Shown piece by piece: positions 1-8,688 of a stretch of DNA of 64,000 nt. The notes under the pieces were generated by a model that saw nothing but the letters and a program-made list of their open reading frames with translations, ran no database searches and was not told the DNA's origin. Within the stretch, counting starts at the first letter, position 1; each line of letters begins with the position of its first letter. Made by a program: the position numbers and the translations under genes. The DNA comes from Rufibacter roseus. GTDB lineage: Bacteria > Bacteroidota > Bacteroidia > Cytophagales > Hymenobacteraceae. The stretch is from the NCBI RefSeq assembly GCF_001647285.1, contig NZ_LRML01000003.1, positions 248,001 through 312,000 of the forward strand, read 5' to 3'.

Positions 1-1307
1 GCGGCTCCACCTCCGTGCCCAGTACTTTACAAACCAACCAAACGCCCATACCCAGCACCATAGACAAAATAGCGGCTCCCGCCGAAGTCTTCTTGAAATA
101 GATTCCAACTACCAGCGGCACCAGCAAACTCACCAGGCTCAGCGCCGACGACTCGCTCACCAGCTCGTGGATATTACTTCTGGACAAAGCAAACCCGAGA
201 GAAATGACCGCTACCACAAGCACGCTCGAACGGGACAGGGCCAATAGCTTTTTGTCATTCATTTCTTTGAGCAGCGGCCGCAACAGGTTCTCGCTTAAAA
301 TAGAAGCCGGAGCCAAAATAGCCCCGCTGGCGGTACTCACAATAGCTGAAATAAGCGCCCCGAAGAAAAGAACTTTCACCACTAAAGGACTAGTACCTAA
401 AATGAGACTGGGCACCAGCATCTGGGCATCTTTGGCGGCCAGGTCCGGGTGCAGTACTTTGGCGTAGATAGCTAGCACCAATGGCAACAGTGCCACCGTC
501 ACATACAGAAACGCCGCCAGCAAAGAAGCCCGCACTGCCACCTTCTCAGATTTGGCCGACATAACCCGCTGAAACACATCCTGTTGCGGAATAGAGCCTA
601 GCCCAATGGTCATCCAAAGAGCCAGATAGTTGAGCCAGCCAGAGAAAGAAGCCCCTTCCTTTGGCGTGATCCGGTAGAAATCATCTGGCAAGGTGGCGGT
701 TACTTCGGCTAAAGGTTTCTCGCGCATAACCCACCAAGTTACTACCAACAGCCCCAGAATAATCATGATGGTCTGCAGGTAGTCCGTCACGCTCACGCTC
801 CACATACCCCCGAAGTACGTGTACAGCACCACCAGCACGCTTCCTATCACCACCCCTTGCAGCAGTGTAGTGCCCAACAGTAAATTGAAAGCAATACCCA
901 ACGCTACCATTTGCGCCGCCACCCAACCAAAGTAAGACACTACCAAACAAACCGACGCCACCAGTTCAGCCGACCGACCAAATTTGACCCGGTAATAATC
1001 GCCGAAGGTGAGTAGGTTCATGAGGTACAGCTTTCTGGCGAAGAACAGACCCACCAGCACCAGGCAGAGTGCCGCACCTAATGGGTCTTCCACCATGCCT
1101 ATCAAACCTTCCTCGGCTACTTCAGCACTAGCCCCTAAAATAGTTTCTGAGCCAAACCAAGTAGCAAACACTACAGCAGTGGCCATAGGCAACGGCAAAG
1201 ACCGGCCGGCTAGCATAAAATCTGAGGTGTTTTGCACCCGCCGAGCAGCCCAAAGTCCAATAAACACGTTTAAAATCAAGTACAGCAGAACAAAAAAAAA
1301 TGAGCAT
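1..1307 (-). CDS. Sodium:solute symporter family protein (C-terminus off window; probable frameshift near start)
   Basis: This is a multi-pass inner-membrane transporter of the SSS family, using a sodium gradient to import an unidentified solute. About 430 residues are visible, with many hydrophobic helices and the family signature ATWFGSET in the second helix, following FMLAGRSLPLP. The reading frame stays open from the window edge up to about 1291. The natural ATG at 1307-1305 is out of frame because of a run of nine T on the minus strand (1292-1300): read as is, translation stops after ten codons, whereas eight T would give a start MLIFFVLLYLILNV joined to the transporter. The alternative is an in-frame TTG at 1279, which clips the first helix. 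Either a sequencing slip or real phase variation could explain this. The substrate cannot be read from the sequence. Confidence 0.85.
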
Positions 1308-1511
1308 ATGCAAGAAGGGTGCTGTTATGAGTCTGTTGGCATAGGTAAAAGTTGGCTGCAAATTAGCACAATTCAAGTTTGCTACCTCTTGGCAATCTGC
1401 TTACTCATTCCGCCCCTTTTCAACTGCTTGTGTGTCATTAGAAAAATTTATACCTTACCATCTCATAATCAAACTATTGCAAATAATATTTTACCCTAAA
1501 TTATATCCCCT

Positions 1512-3098
1512 ATGGCAGCCATACCTCCACCCCTAAGGAAATTACTCTACCTGTTACCTTGTTTGACGCTGTTGCTGGCATTGAATTTCCAAAATGCGCA
1601 GGCCACCCATTTAAGGGCGGGTAATATCTACTACCACAGTGACACCACGGCAAATCAAAACCTTAACAGAATCTTCTTTAAGATTGTGCTTTACACTGCT
1701 ACAGGTGGATTTTATGAGAACCGGGCTACCCTTTACTTTGGAGACTGTAGCTCTGCTTCTTCCTCCGCGGCAACCTCGTCCATAGTACCTGGTACGAATG
1801 GGGAAATCACGGCCATAGTGTATTATTTTGACCATACGTACAGCGGATCCGGTACATATACCGCCACTTTTGAAAGCCAGAACCGAAACGGAGGAATACT
1901 AAATCTTGTAAATTCAGTTCAACAATCTTTCTTGATTCAGTCTACCTTTACTATTGACCCGTTCATTGGTCATAACCGTTCACCTGTTTTCCAAACGCCT
2001 TTGGTCACTACGGCCAGCCGAAACCAAGTTTTTTATCACCTTCCGGGAGGTTATGATGCCGATGGCGACAGTTTGTCCTACAAGGTGGTTCCGGTAAAAA
2101 CAAGAGGCGGCACCTCTAGCTGCGGTAACCCGCTGGCAGAAACAGGTGGTGGCTACCAGGGTTTAGAAAATTTTCTAGGCAATGCTGCTCCAGATGCCCC
2201 TGCTGGATTCCGGATGGACCACAACACAGGATTCATCTCCTGGAATACTCCTGGCTCATTGGGTCAATATGCCTTAGCGTATGAGGTAGAAGAATGGCGG
2301 GACCAAAGGCTGATAGGTAAAGTACAGCGGGACATACAAGTTATGGCACATGACAATGCCTTCAACGCAAACTCTATGGCAGGAGTAGATCAAACCACCT
2401 GCCCCGGCACCCCATTCACCATAGGGCGAACCCCAGAAGCGGGGCATGCCTACCAGTGGTTTCCTACCACCGGATTGTCAGACCCCACCATAGCCAACCC
2501 CACGTTAACCCTTTCTTCAACCGCTTCCAGCGCCCAAAAAGTCAATTACATTTTATGGGTCACCAAAAACGATGCCTCTACCCCTTCTATGGATGCAGTG
2601 GAAATAACGGTGCTGCCTTCTCCGCCCCCACTTGCCATAAGCAAAATCTCTGATCATACACTTCAGGCAACCGGTTCAGGCATGACCTATGAATGGCGGA
2701 AAGACGGGGAAATTCTACCTGGAGAGACAGGCGCGCAGTTGAATGCGCGGGCATCGGGTAACTACTCAGTGCGCGGCAAAATAGGCACAGGCTGCTTTTC
2801 TCCCTGGTCACAGGATTTTGCTTATCAGGTAGTAACAGCACTGCCCGAAGAAGAAGGCATTGCTTTCAGTCTTGCTCCCAACCCAGCTACCGCCACCTTT
2901 GTGTTGAGATCCTCGGCCACCGCCCAGGTACAGCACGCGAAACTGGTAAACCTGCAAGGGCAGCAGATGCTTATTCAGGCTCCGCAAAAGTCAGCTGACG
3001 GCTGGGTATTTCAGGTAAATCATTTGCCCCGCGGGCTGTATTTGCTGCACCTTAAAACAGACAAAGGTCCTTTTGTGCAGAGAGTGGTGATTCAGTAA
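1512..3098 (+). CDS. Secreted surface protein with T9SS type A sorting domain
   Basis: A 528-residue exported protein. Residues 1-32 form a signal peptide ending in NAQA, followed by THLRAGNIYY, the form of N-terminus seen in many Bacteroidota gliding- or adhesion-type surface proteins. The middle contains Ig/PKD-like beta-rich segments (QWFPTTGLSDPTIANPTLTL). The last 85 residues are a T9SS sorting domain: SLAPNPATATFVL, a central LVNLQGQQ, and the terminal LPRGLYLLHLKTDKG...VIQ. It would cross the outer membrane through the type IX machinery and be anchored or released. No catalytic motif is visible, so an adhesive or structural role is inferred. It is transcribed alone, and a terminator hairpin lies downstream. 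Confidence 0.85.
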   Translation: MAAIPPPLRKLLYLLPCLTLLLALNFQNAQATHLRAGNIYYHSDTTANQNLNRIFFKIVLYTATGGFYENRATLYFGDCSSASSSAATSSIVPGTNGEITAIVYYFDHTYSGSGTYTATFESQNRNGGILNLVNSVQQSFLIQSTFTIDPFIGHNRSPVFQTPLVTTASRNQVFYHLPGGYDADGDSLSYKVVPVKTRGGTSSCGNPLAETGGGYQGLENFLGNAAPDAPAGFRMDHNTGFISWNTPGSLGQYALAYEVEEWRDQRLIGKVQRDIQVMAHDNAFNANSMAGVDQTTCPGTPFTIGRTPEAGHAYQWFPTTGLSDPTIANPTLTLSSTASSAQKVNYILWVTKNDASTPSMDAVEITVLPSPPPLAISKISDHTLQATGSGMTYEWRKDGEILPGETGAQLNARASGNYSVRGKIGTGCFSPWSQDFAYQVVTALPEEEGIAFSLAPNPATATFVLRSSATAQVQHAKLVNLQGQQMLIQAPQKSADGWVFQVNHLPRGLYLLHLKTDKGPFVQRVVIQ

Positions 3099-3111
3099 TC
3101 TTCTCCTTCTT

Positions 3112-3149
3112 ATTTTTGAGCTGATTTTCTAAAAACAGGCCTAAAACAC
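3112..3149. repeat. PAL-A palindrome, copy 1 (degenerate)
   Basis: The right arm ACAGGCCTAAAACA fits the family consensus. The left arm TTTTTGAGCTG pairs only partly with it. Confidence 0.55.
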
Positions 3150-3190
3150 AAGTCAGCCACAACCAATCATGAACCAACATTTGTAGAAAG

Positions 3191-3225
3191 AAAAAGGGAG
3201 CTGGCTAAAAACCTGCTCCCTTTTT
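3191..3225 (+). terminator. Intrinsic terminator, bidirectional
   Basis: The stem is AAAAAGGGAGC paired with GCTCCCTTTTT around a loop of about 13 nt, so either strand ends in a T tract. It lies about 90 bp past the stop of the T9SS protein. Confidence 0.75.
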
Positions 3226-3288
3226 ACATGTGTCACAGCTTGAATTTGCTTAGTTGAAATCTGCGGCAGTTACGCATTAATATAGTTT

Positions 3289-3322
3289 AAGCCCCACAGG
3301 TTCAAAAAACTTGTGAGGCTTT
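3289..3322. repeat. CCTCACAGGTT-type hairpin (degenerate copy)
   Basis: AAGCCCCACAGGTT and AACTTGTGAGGCTT form an imperfect stem around AAAA. It resembles the perfect hairpin at 19350-19382 and is probably a member of the same dispersed family. Confidence 0.5.
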
Positions 3323-3324
3323 GC

Positions 3325-3362
3325 CGTTTTAGGCCTGTTTTTCCAAAACTAGGCTTAAAACA
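3325..3362. repeat. PAL-A palindrome, copy 2
   Basis: CGTTTTAGGCCTG on the left faces CTAGGCTTAAAACA on the right around TTTTTCCAAAA. It is a typical family member in a spacer between two same-strand genes. Confidence 0.75.
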
Positions 3363-3415
3363 CATTCATGTAATGTTTTCACTTAATTGTGTAAAAACGG
3401 AAGGTGCAGACTATT

Positions 3416-3423
3416 TACCTTTG
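3416..3423 (+). promoter_or_regulatory. -7 promoter box for DUF983 gene
   Basis: TACCTTTG matches the Bacteroidota -7 consensus TAnnTTTG. No TTG sits at the ideal -33 distance, so the assignment rests on the -7 box alone. It would give a leader of about 65 nt. Confidence 0.55.
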
Positions 3424-3494
3424 CCTGTTCCCCAGGATGACCATCTTTAGAACAAGAATTTACGTTTCACCTTTTAGGCAAAACCACAGAAACC

Positions 3495-3899
3495 ATGCTT
3501 GGAAAAGGCTCAAAACTATACAGCATTTGTAAATTGAAATGCCCCCGGTGCCACGAAGGTGACCTGTTTGTGAATAACAGCCTGCTGGGGTACCGCAAAA
3601 TGTCGCAGATGCTGGACCACTGCCCCGTGTGCAAGCAGATTTACGAGCCTGAACCCGGTTACTACTACGGCGCCATGTTTGTGAGCTACGGCCTCACCAC
3701 CGGACCAACCCTGGCCATTGTTTGGCTCATGATGCTTTTCTCAGAGGAAGTGACTGTTCTGATGTTTATCGGAGCGTTGGTCTTGTCTTTGTTGCTGTTT
3801 CTGCCTGCTATCTTCAAGCTTTCCCGAGCTATTTGGATTAATATTTTTGTAAGCTATGACCCTGAGGCGGCAAAGAATCCGCAGGCCCGGGGGCATTAA
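3495..3899 (+). CDS. DUF983 family zinc-ribbon membrane protein
   Basis: A 134-residue protein of the DUF983 family. It has an N-terminal zinc ribbon (CPRC at 16-19 and CPVC at 43-46), a conserved EPGYYYGAMFVSYG stretch, and two transmembrane helices (about 60-82 and 90-112). Such proteins are common in Bacteroidota and alphaproteobacteria, but no function has been established. The short basic C-terminus is probably cytoplasmic. It stands as a single transcription unit between two T9SS cargo genes, which does not by itself link it to secretion. Confidence 0.85.
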   Translation: MLGKGSKLYSICKLKCPRCHEGDLFVNNSLLGYRKMSQMLDHCPVCKQIYEPEPGYYYGAMFVSYGLTTGPTLAIVWLMMLFSEEVTVLMFIGALVLSLLLFLPAIFKLSRAIWINIFVSYDPEAAKNPQARGH

Positions 3900-3985
3900 G
3901 TAAAGAGGCAATTATCAAATTAATTCCGTAAAACTTCAGGAACGGCTTAAACACTTAACAAGCTGTTAATAAATAGATTATACAC

Positions 3986-4016
3986 TTGTACAACAAGTAA
4001 TAAGATTGTAGCTTTG
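3986..4016 (+). promoter_or_regulatory. Bacteroidota-type promoter for delta-60 protein
   Basis: TTG at 3986-3988, a 20-nt spacer and TAGCTTTG at 4009-4016 match the -33/-7 consensus TTG-N19-TAnnTTTG closely. This is one of the two best promoters in the window. It predicts a leader of about 60 nt. Confidence 0.75.
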
Positions 4017-4084
4017 AAGTAGGCACAAATTGCATGTAGGAACCTCCTCCGGCATCATTATTATTCCTAATCAAGGCTCTAATC

Positions 4085-6667
4085 ATGCTTACTACCTCAT
4101 TCCGTAACCTTCAGAAACAATTGATGCTGGCAATTTGGCTTTTGGCCAGCATGGGTTGCCTGAATAACGTACAGGCACAGCAAGCCGGCAGCCTAGATAC
4201 AAGTTTTGAACCCATAGAGGTGGAAGATGGCTTTGGAAAGGGCGCGAATCAAGAGGTGTTAACTATTACGGCACAATCAGACGGCAAAATTTTGATTGGT
4301 GGCAAATTCACCTCCTACAACGGAACTCCCCGCAGTTACATAGCCCGGCTTACCCCAGAAGGCTCAATAGACCCTGACTTTAACCCTGGTGCCGGAGCGA
4401 ATGGATTTGTGAATACGGTAATTGTGCAGCCAGATGGTAAAATACTGGTTGGCGGGGATTTCACCTCCTACAACGGCACGGTCCGCAACCGCATAGCCCG
4501 ACTCAACGCCGACGGATCCCTAGACACCGATTTTAACCCCGGAATCGGCGCAGATGCCGCGGTCCGGACCATGGTGTTACAGCCAGATGGTAAAATAATT
4601 ATTGGCGGGGAGTTCACCTCCTACAACGGCACGCCTCGCGGAAGAATTGCGCGACTCAACGCCGACGGGTCCTTGGACACCGAGTTCAACCCTGGGACGG
4701 GCGCAGATGCCTCGATCCGAGCAATGGTGATGCAATCTGACGGGAAAATACTTATTGGCGGGGACTTCACTTCCTACCATGGTACGCTTCGCGGCAGAAT
4801 AGCCCGGCTCAATACTGACGGGTCCTTGGACACCGGCTTCAACCCCGGCACCGGCGCGAATGGCATAGTTCATGCGATCGCGATTCATACTGACGGAAAA
4901 ATACTCATTGGCGGGGATTTCACCTTTTACAATGGATTAGCCCGCAGATATTTGGCTCGACTTAATCTAAACGGCTCCTTAGATCACTTCATCCCTGAAG
5001 TAAATAAACCTGTTAATTGCATTGCAGTGCAAACAGACAGTAAAATCTTGATTGGCGGAAGAGAAGTCTTTAGTAGTTCCAACGGCGCTTTATACAGTTA
5101 CCTTGCCCGTCTTACTGCAACCGGCTCTTTAGATTCTAGTTTTAATACTAGAATAGGCGCAAACGGATCAGTGCAAGCTGTATTGGTTCAGCCCGACGGT
5201 AAAGTTTTGATAGCTGGTGGCTTCACATCCTATAACAATATTAGTCGTAACTACGCCACCCGCCTATTAACCAATGGCTCCTTAGACATTGACTTCAATA
5301 TAGGCTCCGGCGCGAATAGCCAAATCAATACTGTAGCCCTACAGCCTGACGGAAAGGTTCTGATCGGTGGCGACTTTACCTTTTTTAACAAAACAGCCCT
5401 TAACCGCATCGCCCGCCTCCACGCAGACGGCACTTTAGATACTAGTTTCAATCCAGGAACCGGCGCTAATGGCCAGATCTTGACCATGGCGGTTCAGCCC
5501 GATGGAAAAATCTTGATTGGTGGGGAATTTACCACTTATAATGGTAAGGCTTGTAAGCATATTGCTCGTTTACACGCTGATGGCACTTTGGATACAGAAT
5601 TCAATCCCGGAACTGGTCCAACAGCGCCTGTTCTTGCTATATCGCCGCTGCCTAACGGCAAGATGTATATTGCAGGATCCTTTAACTCTTTCAATGGGAC
5701 AACCCGCAACTGTATTGCCCGCCTTAACTCTGATGGTTCTCTTGATACCAGCTTTGAGGACGGCTCTACCACTATTATAGGCACTATTTACGCTATTGCC
5801 GTGCAACCTGATGGGCAGGTGCTAATTGGAGGCCATGTGATGGGCAATTTTTCCACTAATAACTTTTCGAGAGGGAATTCACTTCTCCGCCTAAGCGCCG
5901 ATGGCCTTTTAGATAGAGAGTATAAGGTTGGGATTGATGGTACTGTAAAAGCATTAGCGTTGCAACCCGACGGGAAACTCCTTGTCGGCGGAGGAATCTC
6001 TCTCTTTGATAGATCCATTATCCTTAAAGGAATTACGCGCCTTAACGCAAACGGAACTTTAGATACAGACTTTAACTCAATCCATAGCACTAGCAATACC
6101 GCTCTTAAACATGTTCTAGCTATTAAGTTGCAACCTGATGGCAGAATACTTGTAGGCGGAGACTTTTCTTTATTTAATGGTAACGCCCGCAATCATATTA
6201 CCCGCCTTAATCCTGACGGATCTATAGACATGGGCTTTGACCCTGGTGATGGTGCCAATGGACCTGTCTATGGCTTGGCGTTGCAGCCAGACGACAAGGT
6301 ACTTATTGCTGGATACTTTACTTCATTTGATGGTGTAGAACGCAATCGCATTGCCAGAGTCTTTGCAGGGAAATCATCTATCCCTACGGGTATAGGTGAA
6401 TTAAAACAAGTGGACAATCTAACTGTCTACCCAAACCCTGCTTCTGAAGAATTTCTGAGTATAAAATATACAGGAGCAAAGGCCAGAAACGTAGACATAA
6501 CCCTTACTGATGCCCTTGGCCAGTGGGTGCTGAGCAAATCTTTTCCTGTTGCTAATGGCAACATTCAAGCGGTGCTTCGCACCTCACAATTGCCTGCAGG
6601 GGTTTACTTTCTGAAAATTTCTGATTCCGGCATGACCATAGTTCGAAAGGTAATAATTCAGAAATAA
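4085..6667 (+). CDS. Delta-60 repeat T9SS surface protein
   Basis: An 860-residue exported protein. A signal peptide (about 1-32, ending VQAQ) is followed by 14 delta-60 repeats of about 50 residues, each with a core like QPDGKILIGGDFTSYNG, then IARL, then DGSLD. The last 85 residues are a T9SS sorting domain (VYPNPASEEF ... LPAGVYFLKISDSG). Delta-60 repeats are thought to form propeller blades, so 14 units would suit two seven-bladed propellers (inference). Repeats 2-4 are nearly identical in DNA while 5, 6 and 10-12 have drifted, which suggests recent homogenisation of the N-terminal units. The protein has no catalytic motif and is probably involved in surface binding or adhesion. Confidence 0.9.
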   Translation: MLTTSFRNLQKQLMLAIWLLASMGCLNNVQAQQAGSLDTSFEPIEVEDGFGKGANQEVLTITAQSDGKILIGGKFTSYNGTPRSYIARLTPEGSIDPDFNPGAGANGFVNTVIVQPDGKILVGGDFTSYNGTVRNRIARLNADGSLDTDFNPGIGADAAVRTMVLQPDGKIIIGGEFTSYNGTPRGRIARLNADGSLDTEFNPGTGADASIRAMVMQSDGKILIGGDFTSYHGTLRGRIARLNTDGSLDTGFNPGTGANGIVHAIAIHTDGKILIGGDFTFYNGLARRYLARLNLNGSLDHFIPEVNKPVNCIAVQTDSKILIGGREVFSSSNGALYSYLARLTATGSLDSSFNTRIGANGSVQAVLVQPDGKVLIAGGFTSYNNISRNYATRLLTNGSLDIDFNIGSGANSQINTVALQPDGKVLIGGDFTFFNKTALNRIARLHADGTLDTSFNPGTGANGQILTMAVQPDGKILIGGEFTTYNGKACKHIARLHADGTLDTEFNPGTGPTAPVLAISPLPNGKMYIAGSFNSFNGTTRNCIARLNSDGSLDTSFEDGSTTIIGTIYAIAVQPDGQVLIGGHVMGNFSTNNFSRGNSLLRLSADGLLDREYKVGIDGTVKALALQPDGKLLVGGGISLFDRSIILKGITRLNANGTLDTDFNSIHSTSNTALKHVLAIKLQPDGRILVGGDFSLFNGNARNHITRLNPDGSIDMGFDPGDGANGPVYGLALQPDDKVLIAGYFTSFDGVERNRIARVFAGKSSIPTGIGELKQVDNLTVYPNPASEEFLSIKYTGAKARNVDITLTDALGQWVLSKSFPVANGNIQAVLRTSQLPAGVYFLKISDSGMTIVRKVIIQK

Positions 6668-6700
6668 CAATTGAATTGCTGAAACTGCCAGAAGCACTGG

Positions 6701-8410
6701 TTAAATTCCCTTTGCCTTCTTCCGCTCCGCAAAATACGCCGCTACTTCCTCCCTACTTTTAGCATTAAATGTCATCTCGGCTGTCAATCCGCCTTTGCGG
6801 CCTACTAGCACGCCGTAGCGCATATCTTCGTAGCCGCGCATGCTGTGGGCATCTGGGTTTATGCTGAGAAGTACGTTTTGGCTGAGGGCGTACTCTACCC
6901 AGCGCCAGTCTAAGTCTAAGCGCCAGGGGTTGGCGTTAATTTCTATGATTACCTGATGCTCAGCGCAGGCGTCTATCACGGCTTTGTGGTCGATGGGGTA
7001 GCCCTCACGGCGCAGGAGCAGGCGGCCAGTGGGGTGGCCCAGCATGGTGGTGTAAGGGTTCTGAATGGCGGTGATGAGCCGGTCAGTGGCTTTCACAATG
7101 TCCATTTTAAGGTTACTATGAATGGAAGCCACAATGAAATCAAAACTTGCCAGTACTTCAGAATCATAATCTAATGAGCCGTCGGCCAGTATATCAGATT
7201 CTATGCCCTTAAAGATGCGGAAAGGTGCCAGTTGCTGGTTCAGCCGGTCTATTTCTTTGTGCTGTTCTTTGACCCTAAACTCTTGCAGTCCGTTGGCATA
7301 ATAGGCTGATTTGGAGTGGTCGCAGATGCCCAGGTATTCGTAACCCAACTGCTGACAGTGCACCGCCATTTGCTCCAGGCTGTGGGCGCCGTCTGAATAG
7401 GTGCTGTGGTTGTGCACGGTTCCTTTCAGGTCTTGGTCAATCAGTAACTGAGGCATCTTGTTTTCTTTGGCCAATTCCAACACGCGCGCGCTCTCACGCA
7501 GCTCGGGCGCCACAAACGGCAAATGCAGCCTGCTAAAAATCTCTTCCTCATTTGCGGCAGGCTCACCGTAGGCCTCGGCCATGAGCGTGTCACCATTGTC
7601 GTTTACTGGCAGCGAGAGCCAATGCGGATTGGCTGAGTACAGCAGCACCTGGTTTGCGAACCGGCGTTCCGGCACCAGCCGCACCTCCAGCTTCACCCCC
7701 GACTCCTGCAGTTGGCCCCGCCATACAAACGGCCCGGAAAGGTTCTCCAACGAAGTTATGCCTGGCAGTTCATTCAGGAAGGCAGGCCAGTTGCTGTCAT
7801 CGTTCAGGCTGATTAAAAACTGCAGCGTGTCTACCGTCTCCAAGTAGCGTCTTATATCACCCACCACTTCAGCTTGGGCTGTTTCCGGCCTGTTTTTCAG
7901 AAAAGAGAGCAAATCCAGTGCTAGTGGTTCGGCCTCAGCCCAAAGGAGTTTGCCTTTATTCGCCTCGGTGTATTGCAGCCCCTCCAGAATAGTCTGCTGC
8001 GTCTTCGCCCCAAACCCTTTCAGTTTGGAAATCTCATTTTTCTCGCAGGCTTCGCGCAGCCCTTCAATGGTCTCAACGCCCAGATCTTTCCAGATGGTTT
8101 TGATTTTTTTAGGGCCAATGCCCTTAATGTTCAGCATCTGCACCACCCCCTCAGGCGTGGTTTCCAGCAGACGGGTTAAATCTGCGTATGAGCCAGTTTG
8201 CACAGCTTCCAATATTTTGGCGGCCATGCCCTTGCCTATGCCATCCAGCTTCTCCAGCTGGCTCTGGCTCATCTGGTGAATAGGAGATTCAATCCGTTCC
8301 AGCACCATAATGGCACTGGTATAGGACCTGATCTTAAAAGGATTCTCCTCATGCAGCTCCATCAAAGAAGCCGTTAGACGAAACATACGGATGAGCTCTT
8401 TATTCTCCAC
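6701..8410 (-). CDS. polX: PolX-family protein with PHP exonuclease domain, polymerase site degenerate
   Basis: A 569-residue PolX homologue. In order it has an 8-kDa-type domain (1-90), helix-hairpin-helix motifs (LDGIGKGMAAKI, IKGIGPKKI, LKGFGAKT), a nucleotidyltransferase fold (about 160-320) and a C-terminal PHP domain (330-569). The PHP metal ligands look intact: HNHSTYSD at 333-340, DHSKS, GIESD, SIHSN, GHPTG and NPDAHS. In the polymerase fold, the usual GSxRRxxExxGDID motif reads GDIRRYLETVDTLQ at 184-197, so both catalytic Asp are replaced (Thr195, Gln197), and the third appears as Glu242. It therefore probably acts in DNA repair as a nuclease or phosphatase rather than a polymerase. 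The start is GTG; no upstream ATG exists. Confidence 0.9.
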   Translation of the reverse strand: MENKELIRMFRLTASLMELHEENPFKIRSYTSAIMVLERIESPIHQMSQSQLEKLDGIGKGMAAKILEAVQTGSYADLTRLLETTPEGVVQMLNIKGIGPKKIKTIWKDLGVETIEGLREACEKNEISKLKGFGAKTQQTILEGLQYTEANKGKLLWAEAEPLALDLLSFLKNRPETAQAEVVGDIRRYLETVDTLQFLISLNDDSNWPAFLNELPGITSLENLSGPFVWRGQLQESGVKLEVRLVPERRFANQVLLYSANPHWLSLPVNDNGDTLMAEAYGEPAANEEEIFSRLHLPFVAPELRESARVLELAKENKMPQLLIDQDLKGTVHNHSTYSDGAHSLEQMAVHCQQLGYEYLGICDHSKSAYYANGLQEFRVKEQHKEIDRLNQQLAPFRIFKGIESDILADGSLDYDSEVLASFDFIVASIHSNLKMDIVKATDRLITAIQNPYTTMLGHPTGRLLLRREGYPIDHKAVIDACAEHQVIIEINANPWRLDLDWRWVEYALSQNVLLSINPDAHSMRGYEDMRYGVLVGRKGGLTAEMTFNAKSREEVAAYFAERKKAKGI

Positions 8411-8414
8411 AGGG

Positions 8415-8422
8415 CAAAGTTA
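8415..8422 (-). promoter_or_regulatory. -7 box abutting the polX start
   Basis: On the minus strand TAACTTTG lies only 4 nt before the GTG start codon. Transcription would begin at or next to the start, implying a leaderless mRNA unless a more distant promoter exists. Confidence 0.5.
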
Positions 8423-8636
8423 GCAGTTATCAGTGAACAGTTATCAGTAAACGGTAACCAGTGAACAATTATCAGCAAACAGTGAAAAATAACCAAGGAT
8501 GGGAACAAGAATATACTGCTTTTCAGGATGAAAAACTGGTTTGTTACTTCCGTCTTCTTCTTTATCAGCAACAGCAAGCAACTAATTTTTCACTGATTAC
8601 TGGTAACTGGTAACTGTTCACTGGTAACTGTTTATT
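8421..8636. repeat. Low-complexity inverted repeat (GTTATCAGTGAAC type)
   Basis: About 70 bp of GTTATCAGTGAACA-like units (8422-8490) face their inverted counterparts TGGTAACTGTTCACTGG (8592-8634). The spacer between polX and the next gene otherwise shows no coding sequence. Confidence 0.55.
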
Positions 8637-8688
8637 ATCTTGTGCCTAGATTGCGGTTGAGTGAATGCAGCAGTAATCTCACACTAGC

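Larger units (their letters stand above)
3099..3494. other. Gene-free spacer with terminator, hairpins and promoter
   Basis: No coding potential was seen here. In order it holds a weak PAL-A copy, a T-tracted hairpin that ends the surface-protein gene, a CCCCACAGGTT-type hairpin, a second PAL-A copy and a -7 box for the DUF983 gene. Confidence 0.7.

Noticed and set aside
1008-1499. 163-residue plus-strand ORF
   Set aside because: It lies antisense to the symporter. Its composition looks like a frame shadow, while the opposite strand gives a clear SSS family protein.
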